A stretch of 13,590 nucleotides of DNA from an uncultured Demequina sp. (GTDB taxonomy: Bacteria > Actinomycetota > Actinomycetes > Actinomycetales > Demequinaceae). Below the pieces are notes generated by a model. It ran no database searches. It was given only the letters and a program-made list of their open reading frames with translations, and was not told the DNA's origin. The stretch lies in contig CALALQ010000401.1 of NCBI GenBank assembly GCA_937925595.1, positions 1 through 13,590 on the forward strand, written 5' to 3'. The position numbers and the translations under genes are program-made. This document shows, piece by piece, positions 1 to 7,100 of the stretch (positions within the stretch are counted from its first letter, which is position 1; each line of letters starts with the position of its first letter).

Positions 1-69
1 GAACATCGCACGAGTGTCGCGGCGCCGCCGGCGCCCGGGCAATGGCCTTGCGATGGGAGAGGAATCTGT

Positions 70-1044
70 TTAGGAGACGGCTGCGCGCCATGCTGCGCCC
101 TCACCGCGAGAGCGGAGGATCTCATCGGCGCGCGCCTCGACCGACTCCCGGGAAGCCACGACGGCGAGGTCGCCGCGCTCGAGGAGTGCGCGCTCGGCCA
201 GGGCGTGGCCCAGCGCAAGGCACCGGACGGGATCCATGCCCCGCGTGTAGGCGCTCAGCCATCCGGCCGCGAACGCGTCGCCCGCGCCCACGGGCTCGAC
301 CACGTCGACCTGCGGCGAGGGTACGTGCCAGCGGCGGTCACGCGTGAACATCGTCGCACCGCGTTCAGCATCCTTCACGACCAGAACGGGCACGCGCGGC
401 AGGAGGTCTCGCACGGCGTCGGCCGTCGCCGCGCCCCACACGCTTTCCGCTTCGTCACGACCCACGAAGACGATGTCGGCGTGGCCGGCCGTGCGCAGGA
501 GGGACTCGCTTGCATCTGCTCCCGGCCACAGCGCCGGACGGTGATTGACGTCAAAACTGACTCGACCTGTCACACGCCGTTCCACCACGATCGCGTCGAC
601 GAGATCGGCGGGGGCCGCGCCGAGCGCCGGAAGGATGCCAGAGAGGTGCACGACGCGCGCCCCGGACAGAGCGGGCAGCGCACGCCGGTCGAGCAGCGAG
701 GCAGCGGAGCCACGTCGGAAGTATCTGACGTCGGTGCCGGAAAGTCTCGGCATCTTGACGTACAGACCCGTCGGAGCGTCCGCATCCACTCTCACGTGCG
801 AGACGTCCACCCCCGCTCGCCCCACCTGTTCCTTGATGACACGACCGAACGGGTCGTCCCCGACCGCGCTCACCCACGAGACGTCATGCCCGAGCGCGGC
901 GAGAGTCATGGCGACATTCGACTCCGCACCACCGATGCCGAGCTCGAACGGCGTGCCGAGCGACATGGCCTCGTGCACTTCGACGGCTCCCCCGATCAGC
1001 ACAGCCATCGCCTCACCGACCGTCGCGAACGATACGGCCGTCAT
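70..1044 (-). CDS. kdgK: PfkB-family sugar kinase, probable 2-keto-3-deoxygluconate kinase
   Basis: A 324-residue ribokinase/PfkB-fold kinase, expected to phosphorylate a sugar acid with ATP in the cytosol. Given its neighbours, the likely reaction is 2-keto-3-deoxygluconate (KDG) to KDPG. Visible motifs: the N-terminal substrate loop GGAESN (residues 38-43), the DVNHRPALW segment (165-173) typical of the KDG-kinase/fructokinase branch, and the C-terminal PfkB signature GAGDAFAAGW (253-262), where Asp256 is the expected catalytic base and GAGD forms the anion hole. Length is normal for the family. The start is the ATG whose last base is 1044; it overlaps the stop of the upstream dehydrogenase by 4 bp (ATGA), and the in-frame codons further upstream encode only Arg-rich non-family sequence. 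It is the last gene of the operon and ends in TAA. The family is certain; KDG specificity is inferred mainly from the adjacent KDPG-aldolase-like gene, and a fructokinase-like role cannot be excluded. Confidence 0.85.
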   Translation of the reverse strand: MTAVSFATVGEAMAVLIGGAVEVHEAMSLGTPFELGIGGAESNVAMTLAALGHDVSWVSAVGDDPFGRVIKEQVGRAGVDVSHVRVDADAPTGLYVKMPRLSGTDVRYFRRGSAASLLDRRALPALSGARVVHLSGILPALGAAPADLVDAIVVERRVTGRVSFDVNHRPALWPGADASESLLRTAGHADIVFVGRDEAESVWGAATADAVRDLLPRVPVLVVKDAERGATMFTRDRRWHVPSPQVDVVEPVGAGDAFAAGWLSAYTRGMDPVRCLALGHALAERALLERGDLAVVASRESVEARADEILRSRGEGAAWRAAVS

Positions 1045-2342
1045 GAGGACGTCGCCCCTCGCGTGTGCGCCAGAGCCGCGCGCAACGTTTCGACGAAGCC
1101 TTCGGGCACCTGCCGCCCGAACAGTCGCTCGATCCCGGCGTCGACGCTGTCTGCGGAGCCGACGATCCAGCGCGCGACGAGATCGGCGCACCGCGGTGCG
1201 GTCAGGCCTCGTTCGTGACGTGCGCGGACGACGGGCACGATCCGAACGCGCAGCTTCTCGGCGACATCGGTTGCTATCTGGGCAAGCGGGTAGTCGACGC
1301 CCACGTCGGAAAGGCGCTCACGCAGCCCGCGGAGATAGTCGGTCGTCGCGACCGGTCCGAGGACGGACGCAGCCTCCGACCAGTACGCCTCCACCTGCGC
1401 ACTGACGCGCGCGTCCGCCATCGCCTGGCTCGTCGTCCTATGACCGAGCGACCGGCCCACGAGGGCGAGCACGAGGTGGGCTCCGTTGAGGAGCCAGAGC
1501 TTACGCCTTTCGTGCAGCGACACATCGTCGACGATCTCCGCGCCGGCCGTCTCCCACGCAGGACGACCCGCAGGGAACTCGCCCGCGAGGGTCCACGCGA
1601 ACGGGCGCTCGGTGATGACGGCGCACGGGTCGTCGAATCCAAGGTCGCGTGCCAGGGATCGCACGTTATCGCGCGGGAGGTGCGGGGTGATCCGGTCCAC
1701 CGAGGTCGAGACGCAGGTGGCGATACGATCCATCGCCCGGTGGTCTCCAGGGATCACGGCATCCGCGAACGCCGTGAGCCCCTCGCGCAGCGTCGTGCCG
1801 TTGGCGGAGATGTTGTCGCAGGGCACGAGGGCGAGTGGACCGGCACCGACCGCCGCCCTTGCAGCGAGGCCTGCGTGGAGGCGGCCCCAGAGGGTGCGGA
1901 CGCGGGAGCCGGGGTGGGTGCGGAGGGCGTCGAGGTCGGCGCGGACGGCAGGATGATCAAGGTCGAGCTCACCTGCGGCATCCAGGTGCCAGCCCTGCTC
2001 TGTCACGGTGATGGTCACGAGAGCCGTCGCGGGGTCGGACACCGCAGCCGTGAAAGCGTCGCTGTCCGCACCGTGCACCCCCACGATGCTTCCGACCGGC
2101 GCCGCTTCCACCTTGCCGCTGCTCCGGGTGATCAGAGTGAACACACCGTCCTGCGCCGCGAGCTCGGCGTCCGGGCCGGACCGGCCCGCGAACGCGCGAA
2201 TGCCCCAGTCGGCACGGTCGGCGGCCGCCCAGGTGACCGCGGCCTGATGCGCCTTGTGAAACGCTCCCAGCCCCAGATGGACGATGCGGGGGCGTGGCCG
2301 GATCCCCGCGACGAGGCCGCGTCCGATCCGCACGGCATTCAT
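1041..2342 (-). CDS. Mannitol dehydrogenase family oxidoreductase (fructuronate reductase-like)
   Basis: A 433-residue polyol-specific long-chain dehydrogenase, a family that interconverts ketoses and polyols (mannitol/fructose) or ketouronates and aldonates (fructuronate/mannonate, tagaturonate/altronate) with NAD(H). Signatures in order: the dinucleotide-binding segment VHLGLGAFHKAHQA (21-34), PCDNISANG (174-182), STSVDRITP (212-220), and the catalytic helix KLWLLNGAHL (281-290). In that helix Lys281, Asn286 and His289 have the same spacing as the catalytic Lys/Asn/His of mannitol 2-dehydrogenase. It is shorter than the roughly 480 residues I expect for UxuB or MtlD, but all core motifs are present. 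The ATG ending at 2342 overlaps the stop of the aldolase gene by 4 bp, and its own stop overlaps the start of the kinase gene by 4 bp. Sitting between KDPG-aldolase-like and KDG-kinase-like genes favours a ketouronate reductase (UxuB-like) role over mannitol oxidation; this is inference. Confidence 0.87.
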   Translation of the reverse strand: MNAVRIGRGLVAGIRPRPRIVHLGLGAFHKAHQAAVTWAAADRADWGIRAFAGRSGPDAELAAQDGVFTLITRSSGKVEAAPVGSIVGVHGADSDAFTAAVSDPATALVTITVTEQGWHLDAAGELDLDHPAVRADLDALRTHPGSRVRTLWGRLHAGLAARAAVGAGPLALVPCDNISANGTTLREGLTAFADAVIPGDHRAMDRIATCVSTSVDRITPHLPRDNVRSLARDLGFDDPCAVITERPFAWTLAGEFPAGRPAWETAGAEIVDDVSLHERRKLWLLNGAHLVLALVGRSLGHRTTSQAMADARVSAQVEAYWSEAASVLGPVATTDYLRGLRERLSDVGVDYPLAQIATDVAEKLRVRIVPVVRARHERGLTAPRCADLVARWIVGSADSVDAGIERLFGRQVPEGFVETLRAALAHTRGATSS

Positions 2343-2974
2343 GACGCCAAGCGGGCTGTGCCGCGGGCCACGGCGAGGAACGCGCGTCCTTCCGCGACGA
2401 GCGTGTCGATGTCTGCGGCCTCACGTGCTTGAGCGCTGAACAGACCGGCGCCGACGCACGCGGCGTGTGCTCCCTGACGGAGCAGCTGCGCACAGTCCTC
2501 GGCACCGAGGCCGCCCGAAACCACATAAGTGATGTGTGGAAGTGGCCCGCGGAGCTCAGAGATGTAGTCGGGTCCACCCGATCGGATCGGGAACACCTTG
2601 ACGGCCGAAGCGCCCAGGCGGTGCGCCGTCTGGATCTCTGTGGGCGTGAACGCGCCCGGCACATATGCGAGCCCCCGTGCCCGCGCTCTCTCGGCGACGG
2701 GTGCGAAGGTGTCGGGTGCGACGACGAAGGTGGCACCGGCGTCGGCCGCGGCGTCGACTTGTGCCGGCTCGAGGACGGTGCCGGCCCCGATCGGCGTTCC
2801 GTGGCGAGCGGCAACCGGGACGATGTCTGAGATCACGCGCGCCGCATCGGGCACGCTGAAGGTCACCTCGACCGCGTCGAACCCCGCTCTGATGCCGGCC
2901 TCCGCCACCGCCCGCGCCCCGGCGCTCGTGTCGAGACGGATGACGAGGACCACCCCCGCTGCAACGTCGTTCAT
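2339..2974 (-). CDS. eda: 2-dehydro-3-deoxyphosphogluconate (KDPG) aldolase family protein
   Basis: A 211-residue class I (Schiff-base) aldolase of the KDPG/KHG family, expected to split KDPG into pyruvate and glyceraldehyde 3-phosphate. Counted from the chosen start, the family landmarks are VIRLD near residue 12, the general acid/base Glu36 in AVEVTF, GAGTVL (64-69, Thr66), PGAFTPTE (107-114) and the Schiff-base Lys126 in AVKVFP. Two binding loops differ from E. coli Eda: EVTLRT is EVTFSV, and the phosphate-loop PTGG is VSGG (residues 152-155), so the exact substrate may differ. Two ATGs are possible (last bases 2980 and 2974). I chose 2974 because the GAGAGG ribosome-binding sequence lies 7 nt before it but only 1 nt before the other. 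The gap from the aldo/keto reductase stop is 11 bp; the 3' end overlaps the next gene by 4 bp. The downstream kinase could supply its substrate. Confidence 0.85.
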   Translation of the reverse strand: MNDVAAGVVLVIRLDTSAGARAVAEAGIRAGFDAVEVTFSVPDAARVISDIVPVAARHGTPIGAGTVLEPAQVDAAADAGATFVVAPDTFAPVAERARARGLAYVPGAFTPTEIQTAHRLGASAVKVFPIRSGGPDYISELRGPLPHITYVVSGGLGAEDCAQLLRQGAHAACVGAGLFSAQAREAADIDTLVAEGRAFLAVARGTARLAS

Positions 2975-2985
2975 GCCCATGCCTC

Positions 2986-3819
2986 TCAGTTGATGTCGTC
3001 CGGATGGTGGCTGACCCGCCCGCCGCGCTCCAGCGCGTCGATCGCGCGCATCTGCTCGGTCGAGAGCGCGAAATCGAAGACCTCGAAGTTCTCGCGCACC
3101 CGCGCAGGGTTGGATGTCTTGGGGAACACGATGTGGCCGCGCTGCAGGTGCCAGCGGATGACGACCTGCGCCGGCGTCTTGCCGTGGGCGTGGCCCGCCT
3201 CCACGACCGCTGGCTCTTCCAGGAGCGGGTACGCCCCCTGACCGAGCGGTGCGTACGCCTCGACGGCGATGGCGTGCGTCGTGCAGAACGCGGTCACGGA
3301 CGGCTGCTGGTGAGCAGGATGCAGCTCGATCTGGTTGACGGCGGGAACCACATCACCGTGCGCGAGCAGGCGCTCGAGGTGAGGCACGAGGAAGTTCGAC
3401 ACCCCGATGGAACGCGCGCGTCCCTCCGCAGCGAGCCCCTGCAGGACCTCCCACGTCTCCAGATACAGGTCGCGCTTCGGCATTGGCCAGTGGATGAGGA
3501 ACAGGTCGACGTACTCGGTGCCGAGGGCGCGGAGACTGTCGTCGAAGGCCTTCGCCGTGGTCTCGCGACCTTGATGGGGGTTCCAGAGCTTGCTCGTGAC
3601 GAAGAACTCCTCACGGGGGATTCCCGACGCTCGGATCGCGCGTCCCACCTCCGCTTCGTTCTCATAGATCTGCGCCGTATCGAAATGCCGGTAGCCGACG
3701 TCGATCGCCTCGCGTACGGCGCGTTCGCAGTCATCAGGCGCGATCTTGAAGACGCCGTATCCCAGCGCCGGGATCGTGTGCCCGTCGTTGAGAGTCCGGT
3801 GTGTGTCCAGGGCATTCAT
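2986..3819 (-). CDS. Aldo/keto reductase (2,5-diketogluconate reductase-like)
   Basis: A 277-residue TIM-barrel NADPH-dependent aldo/keto reductase. The catalytic tetrad is complete: Asp47 and Tyr52 in HFDTAQIYENE (45-55), Lys77 in FVTSKLWNP (73-81) and His110 in LFLIHWPMP (106-114). The GVSNF motif (139-143) and the cofactor-phosphate loop VFPKTSNPARVRENF (231-245) are typical of the DkgA/DkgB-like subgroup that reduces diketogluconates and small aldehydes or ketones. The start is the ATG ending at 3819, whose first bases overlap the preceding stop (ATGA); a GGAGGA ribosome-binding sequence lies about 9-10 nt upstream. The open frame extends further 5' but that part reads as non-homologous antisense sequence. 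In this operon it most likely reduces a keto-sugar acid or aldehyde intermediate. The family is certain; the substrate is not. Confidence 0.9.
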   Translation of the reverse strand: MNALDTHRTLNDGHTIPALGYGVFKIAPDDCERAVREAIDVGYRHFDTAQIYENEAEVGRAIRASGIPREEFFVTSKLWNPHQGRETTAKAFDDSLRALGTEYVDLFLIHWPMPKRDLYLETWEVLQGLAAEGRARSIGVSNFLVPHLERLLAHGDVVPAVNQIELHPAHQQPSVTAFCTTHAIAVEAYAPLGQGAYPLLEEPAVVEAGHAHGKTPAQVVIRWHLQRGHIVFPKTSNPARVRENFEVFDFALSTEQMRAIDALERGGRVSHHPDDIN

Positions 3820-4838
3820 GCTGTCCGTTCCTCCAGCAGCGCCGTGATGTCGTTCCATATCGCCGCGGCGATGGGGAGGGCCTGCTCGCGTTCGTCGGCC
3901 CATGCACGCTCGAGGTCGCCGGGCGCCATGACCGGACGGAGGGGGTCGGCAGGTCTGCTGGCCGTGATGATGCGGACGGCATCCGTCGTGTCGTCCAGGA
4001 AATCCTTTGGATCGACGAAGAACGACGGATCCATCGCGATGAGCACCACGCCGTTGCCCCACACGTATCGATCCGTCACCGAGGGGTGTCCGCCCGACAG
4101 CCCTCCGCCCAGCAGCTCGATCAGGAGACTGAGGGCGTACCCCTTGTGCTGGCCGAATGGCAGGAGCGCCCCTCCTTCGTAGAAGGCGTTCGGATTCGTG
4201 GACTCGCGCCCGTCTCTGTCGATGATCGCGCCCGGCGAGACGTCCGCCCCCGTCGCGCGCGCGACCCGCACCTTCCCCTCAGCGATCGCCGCCGTCGCGA
4301 AGTCGACGACGACCGGTGCGCCGTGCGTCGGCACCCCGGCGGCGAACGGGTTCGTCCCGAGCATCCGCTCGACTCCGCCGAACGGCGCGACGCACGGGTC
4401 GGCATTGCACCACAGCATGCCTACGAGGCCCGCGTCGGCAAGCTGCTCGACGTACTCACCGATGCGACCGACATGGTTCGCGTTGCGGATCGTGACGACA
4501 GCGCAGCCCTGGCTCTGCGCGACCGATTCGGCCTCCTGCACGGCAAGCCGGCAGGCGAGCTGGCCCCAGCAGCGGTTCCCGTCGATCACGCGTACGGCAC
4601 CGGAGGCGCGGACGACCTCCGGGGATGCGCTGGGCACGGCAAGTCCACGGTCTACGAACGAGGCGTACTCACGGAGGCGGACGATGCCGTGGGAGTCGTG
4701 GCCGGCCAGCTGAGCGGACACAAGGGAACCAGCGACGACGGCGGCGGCGTCGGCACCGGTGCCCAGCGCCTGCAGAACGCGCAATGCGAGCTCCCGCGCC
4801 TCGGCTGGCGCGACCATCACGATGTCGGACGAAGTCAT
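3816..4838 (-). CDS. Ldh family (type-2 malate/L-lactate dehydrogenase) oxidoreductase
   Basis: A 340-residue NAD(P)H-dependent oxidoreductase of the Ldh_2 family, which is unrelated to Rossmann-fold LDH. The family includes L-sulfolactate, ureidoglycolate and 2,3-diketo-L-gulonate (YiaK) dehydrogenases. Hallmarks: GHDSHGIVRL (47-56) containing the conserved Ser-His-Gly, NANHVGRIGEY (119-129) with the second conserved His, APFGGVERMLGTNPFA (151-166), DFATAAIAEGKV (179-190) and GQHKGYALSL (229-238). The N-terminus is fixed by a 4-bp ATGA overlap with the upstream cyclase stop (ATG ending at 4838). The 3' stop overlaps the aldo/keto reductase start in the same way. YiaK-type enzymes in E. coli are also encoded beside a TRAP transporter (YiaMNO), so a diketo- or keto-sugar-acid reductase role is attractive here. 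That is an analogy, not proof. A 2-hydroxyacid dehydrogenase role is equally compatible. Confidence 0.9.
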   Translation of the reverse strand: MTSSDIVMVAPAEARELALRVLQALGTGADAAAVVAGSLVSAQLAGHDSHGIVRLREYASFVDRGLAVPSASPEVVRASGAVRVIDGNRCWGQLACRLAVQEAESVAQSQGCAVVTIRNANHVGRIGEYVEQLADAGLVGMLWCNADPCVAPFGGVERMLGTNPFAAGVPTHGAPVVVDFATAAIAEGKVRVARATGADVSPGAIIDRDGRESTNPNAFYEGGALLPFGQHKGYALSLLIELLGGGLSGGHPSVTDRYVWGNGVVLIAMDPSFFVDPKDFLDDTTDAVRIITASRPADPLRPVMAPGDLERAWADEREQALPIAAAIWNDITALLEERTA

Positions 4839-5803
4839 TTGATCACCACCGGGTTGACCGGCGAGCCCGCTGCACGCCGGATATTCAGAGGGGCCGCGGC
4901 GAAAAGGAAATCCCACTGACCGTCCCGCGCACAGTCGGCGGCCAGCTCGGCGAGCCGGCAGGCCTCACAGAAGGCGATGCCGAGATTGCGCATCAGCGCG
5001 CTGTGCAGAGGAAGCTGCACGCCGGTCGCCGGGTCGAACGTCGTCTCGTTCCCCATCGTGTCCGTCACGAGGTTCGGGATCTCCGCAGTGCGGAACCACT
5101 CGACGAGCTCCCGGGAGAGCGTGAGCCCCGGCTCGCGGAAGTCTGCGTAAAAGTCGGCGGCGTCCATCTCGTACCATCGCTCGAGCCAGCCAGTCCTCAC
5201 GACCAAGATGTCGCGCGGGCGCAGTTCAACGCCCTGAGCAGCCGCCGCCTCCCGGACGTCTTGGTGGTCGAAGGTCTCTCCCGGATCAAGCCACCGCACG
5301 TCCCGGTGCCGCGCCATGTCGATCAGCACGCCGCGGCCCACGACCCCGCGTTCGGCGATCGAGGCGACGCTGGCGTGCCGCAGCCCTCCCACCGTCGACA
5401 GGGCATCGCGGTCGTTGTAGATGCGGCCGTCGTACCAGACATGACCGAGCGCGTCGTACTGCGTCGTGCCTTGCAGGTAGCCCGAGATCATGTCATCAGC
5501 CCAGTGCATGCCACCGGGCGGCTCCTCCGCGTCGGGGTCCAGCCAGCGCGACTCGTCGACGACCATGTACCGCTCCATGGCACGCCGGCCCGGCCACACC
5601 GGATCGCCGTGCGGATGCCCCACAGGACTCTGCAGCGTGAAGACCTTTCCGGATCGGACTGACCGCACTGCGGCAAGAGCCTCCGCGGCACCGAGGAAGT
5701 TGAGAGCGCCCACTTCGTCATCGGAGCCCCACCTCCCCCAGTTGGTGGGATAGCCGGCGAGAACGTCGCCCAGCGGGGGCACTCGGTCGCCCGTATCGCT
5801 CAT
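4835..5803 (-). CDS. Cyclase family protein (kynurenine formamidase-like metal hydrolase fold)
   Basis: A 322-residue member of the cyclase/kynurenine-formamidase superfamily, metal-dependent enzymes that hydrolyse amides, lactones or esters, some of them in catabolic operons. The metal-site region reads QGTTQYDALGHVWYDG (111-126). The canonical HxGTHxDxxxH becomes QxTTQxDxxxH, so both leading histidines are replaced while Asp117 and His121 remain. To my knowledge TQ-x-DAL-x-H is typical of the longer (about 320 residue) branch of this family rather than a sign of decay. Other family-like segments are GVLIDMARH (158-166), ILVVRTGW (199-206) and PLHSALMRNLGI (265-276). The start ATG (last base 5803) overlaps the lipoyl-domain stop by 4 bp, and its own stop overlaps the Ldh start by 4 bp. 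Its reaction is unknown; opening a sugar-acid lactone is one reasonable guess from context. Confidence 0.85.
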   Translation of the reverse strand: MSDTGDRVPPLGDVLAGYPTNWGRWGSDDEVGALNFLGAAEALAAVRSVRSGKVFTLQSPVGHPHGDPVWPGRRAMERYMVVDESRWLDPDAEEPPGGMHWADDMISGYLQGTTQYDALGHVWYDGRIYNDRDALSTVGGLRHASVASIAERGVVGRGVLIDMARHRDVRWLDPGETFDHQDVREAAAAQGVELRPRDILVVRTGWLERWYEMDAADFYADFREPGLTLSRELVEWFRTAEIPNLVTDTMGNETTFDPATGVQLPLHSALMRNLGIAFCEACRLAELAADCARDGQWDFLFAAAPLNIRRAAGSPVNPVVIK

Positions 5804-6042
5804 GATGCCTGCAGCCGCACCACGGGCTGTCCCGCGTCGATCTCGTCTCCCTCTTCGACGAGGATCTCGGCCACGACTCCCGCGACATCCGCGACGACCT
5901 CGAAGGTGATCTTCGCACCCTCGACCTCGCACAGCGGGGTGTCGACTGTGACGGAGTCGCCTACGGCGACGAAGACAGAGACGACTTCGACGGAATCGCC
6001 TTCGAGACCGGCTTTGGGAACGATCACGTCGTGCAGCGACAT
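5800..6042 (-). CDS. Stand-alone lipoyl/biotinyl-domain carrier protein (80 aa)
   Basis: An 80-residue protein consisting only of a biotinyl/lipoyl swinging-arm domain. The beta-hairpin that carries the modified lysine reads CEVEGAKITFEV (38-49), with Lys44 as the expected attachment site. The flanking VGDSVTVDTPL (28-38) and AEILVEEGDEIDAGQPVVRL (58-77) are typical of lipoyl domains of 2-oxoacid or acetoin dehydrogenase E2 chains. The residues around the lysine (Ala-Lys-Ile) are neither the usual Asp-Lys-Ala of lipoyl domains nor Met-Lys-Met of biotin domains. The ATG ending at 6042 has a strong GGAGG 6 nt upstream (complement of 6049-6053); upstream in-frame sequence is Arg-rich and unrelated. 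It lies 35 bp after the E1 beta gene and overlaps the cyclase start. No E2 acyltransferase core follows. It is probably the lipoyl carrier for the adjacent E1; lipoylation rather than biotinylation is inferred from context. Confidence 0.85.
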   Translation of the reverse strand: MSLHDVIVPKAGLEGDSVEVVSVFVAVGDSVTVDTPLCEVEGAKITFEVVADVAGVVAEILVEEGDEIDAGQPVVRLQAS

Positions 6043-6077
6043 GGGAGACCTCCAGTGGGTGGGTGACAGACGGGCGC

Positions 6078-7100
6078 TCAGGCGAGGACGCGGTCGACGG
6101 CCGCGACGATGTCGGGGGCACCGGGAAGATAGGCGCTTTCGAGGACGGGCCCGTACGGGACCGGGACGTGGGGCGGGGCGACGTGCACAGGCGCAGCACG
6201 CAGGTCGCGGAACGCCTCCGAAGTGACGCGGGAGATGATGTCCTGCGCGATCGAGCAATGCGGGTTGTCCTCGTCCACGACGACCAGGCGTCCCGTGCGC
6301 CGGACCGAGGAGAGGATCGTTGCAAGATCGAGCGGTACGACGCTGATGGGGTCGATCACCTCGGCGTCCGTTCCCCGACCGGCTAGTTCCTCCGCAGCCT
6401 CCAGGGCGGGCCCGACCATCGCACCGAGAGCGACGAGCGTGACGTCGGTGCCGGAGCGCTTGACGTCCGCCTCGCCGAGCCTCAGCGTGCGCGGCTCCGT
6501 CACGGCAACCTTCTTCGAGTACATGGCGGTGTTCTCGAAGAAGAACACGATGTCGTCATCGTCGACGCATGCGGCGAACACGTCACGCGCGTCGTTCGCA
6601 TTGGCGGGAACGACGATCTTTATCCCGGGCAGGTGCGCGAGCATGCCGTAGTAGCTTCCGGAGTGATGGGGACCGGCGGCCAGCCCCGCCCCATAGGTAG
6701 TGCGGACCACGAGCGGCACGCGAGTGGCGCCGTTGGACATGTATCGCAGCCGGGACCCCTGGTTCATGATCGGGTCGAGACACGTCCCGAGGAAGTCGAT
6801 GAACATCAGCTCGACGATGGGACGCAGTCCGCATGCGGCAGCGCCCACTGCTGCCCCCATGAGCGCCGTCTCGGCTAGGGGCGTGTCGATCACGCGGCCA
6901 CGACCGAACCGACCCACGAGCCCCTGAGTCACAGCGAAGACCCCGCCGATGCTTCCCGTCTCGTCGTAGGAGGACATGCCGGCGCCGCCGGCCATGTCCT
7001 CGCCCATCACGATCACGTCGTCGTGCTGCGCGAGCGCCGTGTGGATGGCGCTGTTCACGGCGTCTCGCAGGGTGTGGCGCTGTACGCGGACCTTGTTCAT
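6078..7100 (-). CDS. Acetoin dehydrogenase-type E1 component, beta subunit
   Basis: A 340-residue beta subunit of a thiamine-diphosphate-dependent 2-oxoacid/acetoin dehydrogenase E1. The start of the pyrimidine-binding domain carries GEDMAGGAG (33-41). TPLAETALMGAAVGAA (73-88) contains Glu77, the expected ThDP-activating glutamate. VELMFIDFLGTCLDPIMNQ (96-114) and YGAGLAAGPHHSGSY (136-150) follow, with the C-terminal transketolase-like domain near residues 215-340. GED-x-AGGAG and the DF-x-G-x-C-x-D-x-I-x-NQ pattern are, from memory, closer to acetoin dehydrogenase AcoB than to pyruvate dehydrogenase. The start ATG overlaps the alpha-subunit stop by 4 bp, and a GGAGG lies 7 nt upstream. With the alpha subunit it would form the alpha2beta2 E1 that cleaves an acyloin or decarboxylates a 2-oxoacid and passes the acyl group to a lipoyl arm. 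The substrate is unknown. Confidence 0.9.
   Translation of the reverse strand: MNKVRVQRHTLRDAVNSAIHTALAQHDDVIVMGEDMAGGAGMSSYDETGSIGGVFAVTQGLVGRFGRGRVIDTPLAETALMGAAVGAAACGLRPIVELMFIDFLGTCLDPIMNQGSRLRYMSNGATRVPLVVRTTYGAGLAAGPHHSGSYYGMLAHLPGIKIVVPANANDARDVFAACVDDDDIVFFFENTAMYSKKVAVTEPRTLRLGEADVKRSGTDVTLVALGAMVGPALEAAEELAGRGTDAEVIDPISVVPLDLATILSSVRRTGRLVVVDEDNPHCSIAQDIISRVTSEAFRDLRAAPVHVAPPHVPVPYGPVLESAYLPGAPDIVAAVDRVLA

Noticed and set aside
21..35. GGCGCC-GCC-GGCGCC hairpin beyond the end of the kinase gene, considered as an operon terminator
   Set aside because: The stem is only 6 bp with no following T-tract in the transcription direction, and GC palindromes are common by chance here. No clear terminator is visible in 1-69.
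1065..2432. A 455-codon open frame on the plus strand opposite the mannitol-dehydrogenase-family gene
   Set aside because: No family motifs and a charged, repetitive composition. The opposite strand encodes a protein with all expected catalytic motifs and exact operon overlaps.
3004..4182. A plus-strand open frame of 392 codons spanning the aldo/keto reductase and Ldh genes
   Set aside because: It crosses two well-supported genes on the other strand and shows no recognisable domain; it is a GC-driven shadow frame.
5800..6042. Biotin carboxyl carrier protein interpretation of the 80-aa domain
   Set aside because: No carboxylase or biotin-ligase genes are nearby, and the lysine is not in a Met-Lys-Met context. 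Adjacency to an E1 heterodimer favours a lipoyl arm, although biotinylation is not formally excluded.
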